Origin: an uncultured Erysipelotrichaceae bacterium
GTDB taxonomy: Bacteria; Bacillota_I; Bacilli_A; Erysipelotrichales; Erysipelotrichaceae
DNA: 11,809 bases
Assembly: GCA_910586285.1 (NCBI GenBank)
Contig: CAJUGR010000056.1
Coordinates: 1 to 11,809, forward strand
Direction of reading: 5' to 3'
A program made the translations under genes and the position numbers. The notes below the pieces were generated by a model, which did not search any database, was not told where the DNA came from, and worked only from the letters and a program-made list of their open reading frames with translations. How positions within the stretch are numbered: position 1 is the stretch's first letter; each line of letters opens with the position of its first letter. Shown piece after piece: positions 8,881 to 11,809 of this stretch.

Positions 8881-9921
8881 ATGAATAACAACATAAATGA
8901 AGAAGAAATCGTTATACGAGCCCAAACGGGTGACGAAGAAGCTTTTGCATGGTTAGTCAGAAAATATGAAAAGCTGATTTATTATATCGTCATGCAGCGA
9001 GTCAGTGACAGTGCCGATGCGATGGATATCGTTCAGGAAACATTGATTGAAGTAAAAAAGTCAATTTCACAGTTACATGAACCGCGATTTTTTAAAGCAT
9101 GGCTGAATAAAGTGGCTTTCTCTAAAATATCACGCTTTTACGAAAAACGTCGTGATCGGATTTTGAATCAAAATGAAGAACAGCTGCTATATAAACAAAG
9201 TGAACAACGTTATTACATGAATCCGCAGCAGTCATTTCACTATCAGAATAACAAAGAAATTTTGGAGGCCTGTTTACAACAATTAAAGGAAATCTATCGA
9301 GAAGTGCTGGTGCTGCAATATTTCGAGGAATTTTCTTTAGCAGAGATTGCGGTTATTTTGGACATCCCTGAAGGAACAGTGAAAAGTCGTATCAATGTCG
9401 CAAAAAAGGAATTGCGGAAGATTGTGGAACAGTTTCAGGAACAGGAACAGGTTCAGCTTACGTTCGAGAGCGCAGGATTGGAAGCACTGTTGGCGTTGGT
9501 ATTTGCCGAACAGTTTCAAAAATTGGTGTATCCCGGTCATATTGATTTAGCAACAGGACAAGAAAAAGTCAAAATGTTGCGTCAAAATTCGTTTATGAAT
9601 GCATTGTTGTATACGACAGTCGGATTGACGTTGGCGGCAGGAACGTATTATATGTTGAATCATACATCGGATCCTGTTTCATCCGCAATAGATGAAGAAA
9701 TTGTGGATGCAGACGCGGTTCCATTTCCATTCATCATCTATCGTGGAGAAGTCATTACCGATGCACGGGCAGCCTATTCTGCATTATATGATGCCGCATA
9801 TGGTCAGGAATCAGTAGACACTCAAGAGGTAAAAAAACTTTATGATGTCTTGATTCATTATGGTGGTGCGTATGCCTCAATGGCAAAATATATCGAAAAA
9901 GATCTGGAAATAAATGGTTAA
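8881..9921 (+). CDS. ECF-type sigma factor with C-terminal membrane-anchored extension
   Basis: A 346-residue protein in two parts. Residues about 1-185 are an ECF-group RNA polymerase sigma factor: region 2 at about 20-90 (including DIVQETLIEVKKSI and FKAWLNKVAFSKISRF) and region 4 at about 127-180, with the helix-turn-helix SLAEIAVILDIPEGTVKSRI. Residues 186-236 form a Q/E-rich linker and helix. A hydrophobic segment at about 237-259 (MNALLYTTVGLTLAAGTYYML) should span the membrane, leaving about 87 residues, acidic then helical, on the far side. Ordinary ECF factors are about 160-200 residues and are controlled by a separate anti-sigma; here the anchor is fused, so release or conformational change would be needed for activity (inference). 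The extracytoplasmic part is not recognised. The start at 8881 is chosen over 8872 and 8785: the first has GCGGATG at usable distance, the last lies upstream of the promoter. A surface protein gene follows 189 bases downstream. Confidence 0.87.
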   Translation: MNNNINEEEIVIRAQTGDEEAFAWLVRKYEKLIYYIVMQRVSDSADAMDIVQETLIEVKKSISQLHEPRFFKAWLNKVAFSKISRFYEKRRDRILNQNEEQLLYKQSEQRYYMNPQQSFHYQNNKEILEACLQQLKEIYREVLVLQYFEEFSLAEIAVILDIPEGTVKSRINVAKKELRKIVEQFQEQEQVQLTFESAGLEALLALVFAEQFQKLVYPGHIDLATGQEKVKMLRQNSFMNALLYTTVGLTLAAGTYYMLNHTSDPVSSAIDEEIVDADAVPFPFIIYRGEVITDARAAYSALYDAAYGQESVDTQEVKKLYDVLIHYGGAYASMAKYIEKDLEING

Positions 9922-9959
9922 ACTGTGAAAAAAACTTTATTAAAAGCAAAAATAATATC

Positions 9960-10035
9960 AAATTCATTTTATATTATAAATTTATGTGATATTATATAAA
10001 CACATATATTTTATAAAAATAAAATGAATTTTTTT
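9960..10035 (+). terminator. Long AT-rich hairpin with U-run after the sigma gene
   Basis: AAATTCATTTTA (9960-9971) and TAAAATGAATTT (10020-10031) form a perfect 12-bp inverted repeat; inside it TATGTG (9983-9988) pairs with CACATA (10001-10006). The T-run extends to 10035. It could be a weak terminator of the sigma-gene transcript, separating it from the surface-protein gene. The stem is almost all A:T, so it may instead be a DNA-level site or chance in AT-rich sequence. Confidence 0.45.
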
Positions 10036-10044
10036 ATGTTTTGC

Positions 10045-10068
10045 GAACTTTTTTTAAATCAATCCGTT
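10045..10068 (+). promoter_or_regulatory. ECF-type promoter candidate upstream of the surface gene
   Basis: GAAC (10045-10048) followed by 16 bases and CGTT (10065-10068) fits the general layout of ECF sigma promoters (an AAC -35 core followed by T-rich sequence, and a CGT -10 core). Transcription would begin near 10075, leaving a leader of about 35 bases with AGGAGG. No convincing housekeeping promoter overlaps it. That the neighbouring sigma factor uses it is inference. Confidence 0.5.
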
Positions 10069-10110
10069 CACAGTTAACGAAATAGTGTCTTAGCATAGGA
10101 GGAATAAACT

Positions 10111-11809
10111 ATGACATGGAAAAAGATTCTCGTATTGATTATAGCATTGGTGGGGACTTTTTCTGTGGGGTATGGCTTTTATGATTATCAGATGAATGCA
10201 GCGACATCTCCCTTTCAATTACAAAAGGGACAAAAGGTAGTCTTGGGTAAATATAATAACAAGGAAATTGTATGGGATATCGGTAATGATGATAATAATG
10301 GTAGTTATGTGCTGATGAGCAGTAAGCCGATAGAAAATAATATTTCTATTTATAATTCAAGTTTCCCTTATACTACCAATGTAATTCCTAATGAGAATAA
10401 TAAAGATAATTATTGCCTTAAATATTTATCATCTGATGGTAATTCATTTTATATTTACTGTCCTACGGAATCATTAAAAAATAAAATAGATAACATAATA
10501 ATAAGTGACTCAGAGAATACAATATTAAACAGAGCTCCTTTTTTACCAAATGTTAATGAAATAAAGAATGGTGGAACACTTGGATTAGCATTGAATGATC
10601 GAGCATATAAAGGTGGTATTAGTGACGGTGGAATTTACTATTGGTTGGATGGTCGTATTAAAGATACTTTGTCTTATGCTGGAGTATATAAAAATATTTA
10701 TTCAAACTCGGCACAATTATCGACTTCATGGCCTATAGATACCTCAGATGGTACTTCTTCAAATGTTTATGATTATGAAACAGGATTAATGATTCAAGGC
10801 GAAAATGAAAAAATAATTCGGATGCACGCAACAGCCTGGACTACATCAGGTGGACATGCACTTACGGCAGCTTTACGTCCTTTTTCACTTGTTAGTATGT
10901 CTAAAATAAATTTTGCAATAAACACTACTTATACCGATGGCAGTTGGCATAGTTATTCGATAGATACAAATAATTTGAATAAAAATAATGAATTGAGCCC
11001 TAATAAATTAAGAGTTCAATCATCATTAACAGTTGGTTTAAGGGATGTTAAACGAAATAATCACAGTATCCAAAAGGTAATTAAAAATCAAAGTGTTGAA
11101 TTGTCTGTAAATGCGAATACAGGAAGTAATACAAGAATGTCTGTGATACTTTATAATGAAGCAGGGACACAAATTCAATATTATAAATTAGGAAGTACAA
11201 CATTTAACGGTACAAATGATTATACTGTAGATTTAACCGGTATTCCTGTAGGTAAATATCAAGTGGCTGTTATTAATGAGGAATATGATGCTTCTTCTAA
11301 TTCACCGGTAGAAAGTTCACCGATTTCTAATTTGATGCCATTAGAAATCGTAGACCCATTATCAAACTTAAGCTTTACCCCAAGAACGAATCTAACGTAT
11401 GGCAGTAATGTTAACGTGGGGGATACCGTAGGAACGATATCATCACAAAGCGGTGCGGGAACAATAATCTATACGATCATTGAAGATCCAGCTTATCCCA
11501 ATGAATATCAGAATTTAACGTTGACAAGTGATGGAAAAACCGTAATAGTGGATGGAAATCCTCTAAATGCCGGTACTTATCATTTCAAAATTCAAGCACA
11601 GGATGAAAACGGAGATCCCGATCCGGCCTTGGAAATATCTGCATCTATTACCGTAAGCAAAACCAATCTATCCGTTGCCTTTGATGATTCGAATCAAACG
11701 AAGAAAAGTGTAGCGGATGCCGCAACACCTTGGAATGATACGGCTAGCGCAACACCAAGCGATGGAGTAAAGATCACTTATTCTAAAGTCGGTGGGGATA
11801 TCGGATTAA
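10111..11809 (+). CDS. Large secreted or surface protein, 3' end outside window
   Basis: An open frame of 566 residues that continues past the window. A strong AGGAGG lies 8 bases before the ATG. Residues 1-31 look like a signal peptide (MTWKK then a hydrophobic core; possible cleavage near MNAA) or an N-terminal anchor. Residues about 38-75 (KGQKVVLGKYNNKEIVWDIG) resemble the start of DUF6273-like domains found in Bacillota surface proteins. The middle (about 75-400) is rich in N, S, Y and T, almost free of cysteine, and not recognised. Residues about 414-516 look like a cadherin/Ig-like beta-sandwich (GTIIYTIIEDP, LNAGTYHFKIQAQDENGD), and another module appears to begin at about 517 (TNLSVAFDD ... 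GVKITYSKVGGD). A C-terminal anchor such as LPxTG would lie outside. The AT-rich middle contrasts with the more balanced sequence after about 11380, suggesting a mosaic origin. Probably regulated together with the adjacent sigma factor (inference). Confidence 0.8.
   Translation, partial: MTWKKILVLIIALVGTFSVGYGFYDYQMNAATSPFQLQKGQKVVLGKYNNKEIVWDIGNDDNNGSYVLMSSKPIENNISIYNSSFPYTTNVIPNENNKDNYCLKYLSSDGNSFYIYCPTESLKNKIDNIIISDSENTILNRAPFLPNVNEIKNGGTLGLALNDRAYKGGISDGGIYYWLDGRIKDTLSYAGVYKNIYSNSAQLSTSWPIDTSDGTSSNVYDYETGLMIQGENEKIIRMHATAWTTSGGHALTAALRPFSLVSMSKINFAINTTYTDGSWHSYSIDTNNLNKNNELSPNKLRVQSSLTVGLRDVKRNNHSIQKVIKNQSVELSVNANTGSNTRMSVILYNEAGTQIQYYKLGSTTFNGTNDYTVDLTGIPVGKYQVAVINEEYDASSNSPVESSPISNLMPLEIVDPLSNLSFTPRTNLTYGSNVNVGDTVGTISSQSGAGTIIYTIIEDPAYPNEYQNLTLTSDGKTVIVDGNPLNAGTYHFKIQAQDENGDPDPALEISASITVSKTNLSVAFDDSNQTKKSVADAATPWNDTASATPSDGVKITYSKVGGDIGL

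Overview
The window looks like a chromosomal segment of a low-GC, Gram-positive-type anaerobe. AGGAGG-type ribosome binding sites, housekeeping promoters of the TTGACN-17-TATACT kind, intrinsic terminators, pyruvate formate-lyase without an aerobic counterpart in view, and a DUF1836-DegV pair all fit Bacillota. Erysipelotrichia or a related gut lineage is my best guess, but this is inference from gene content and no marker gene is present to settle it.

Layout. Positions 1-515 hold no intact gene: two tandem hairpins at the left edge, a short unrecognised reading frame that looks frameshifted, and a bidirectional terminator at 457-487. A long minus-strand block follows, transcribed from about 7065 down to 516: pfl (pyruvate formate-lyase), pflA (its radical-SAM activase) and a SWIM/SNF2-family ATPase. 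The pfl leader (6949-7060) carries what I read as a ZTP (pfl-motif) riboswitch with an intrinsic terminator as expression platform, behind a TTGACG-17-TAAAGT promoter. PFL splits pyruvate into acetyl-CoA and formate, and formate feeds 10-formyl-tetrahydrofolate synthesis, so sensing ZMP/ZTP (a sign of 10-formyl-THF shortage) upstream of pfl makes metabolic sense.

The plus strand begins at about 7269 with a near-consensus promoter that abuts a 9-bp palindrome, then a DUF1836 putative regulator and a DegV-family fatty-acid-binding protein overlapping by 8 bases, closed by a clear terminator at 8747-8773.

The right end is the accessory part. An ECF-type sigma factor (8881-9921) carries a C-terminal extension with one predicted membrane helix and about 85 residues likely outside the cell, so it appears to be a membrane-tethered sigma factor. 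After an AT-rich spacer with a long inverted repeat comes a GAAC-N16-CGTT element resembling ECF-dependent promoters, then a large secreted or surface protein with a signal peptide, an Asn/Ser/Tyr-rich middle and cadherin/Ig-like modules, which runs off the window. The simplest hypothesis is a self-contained surface-signalling unit in which the tethered sigma factor drives the adjacent surface protein. This is the most unusual thing in the window; the link between the two is inference.
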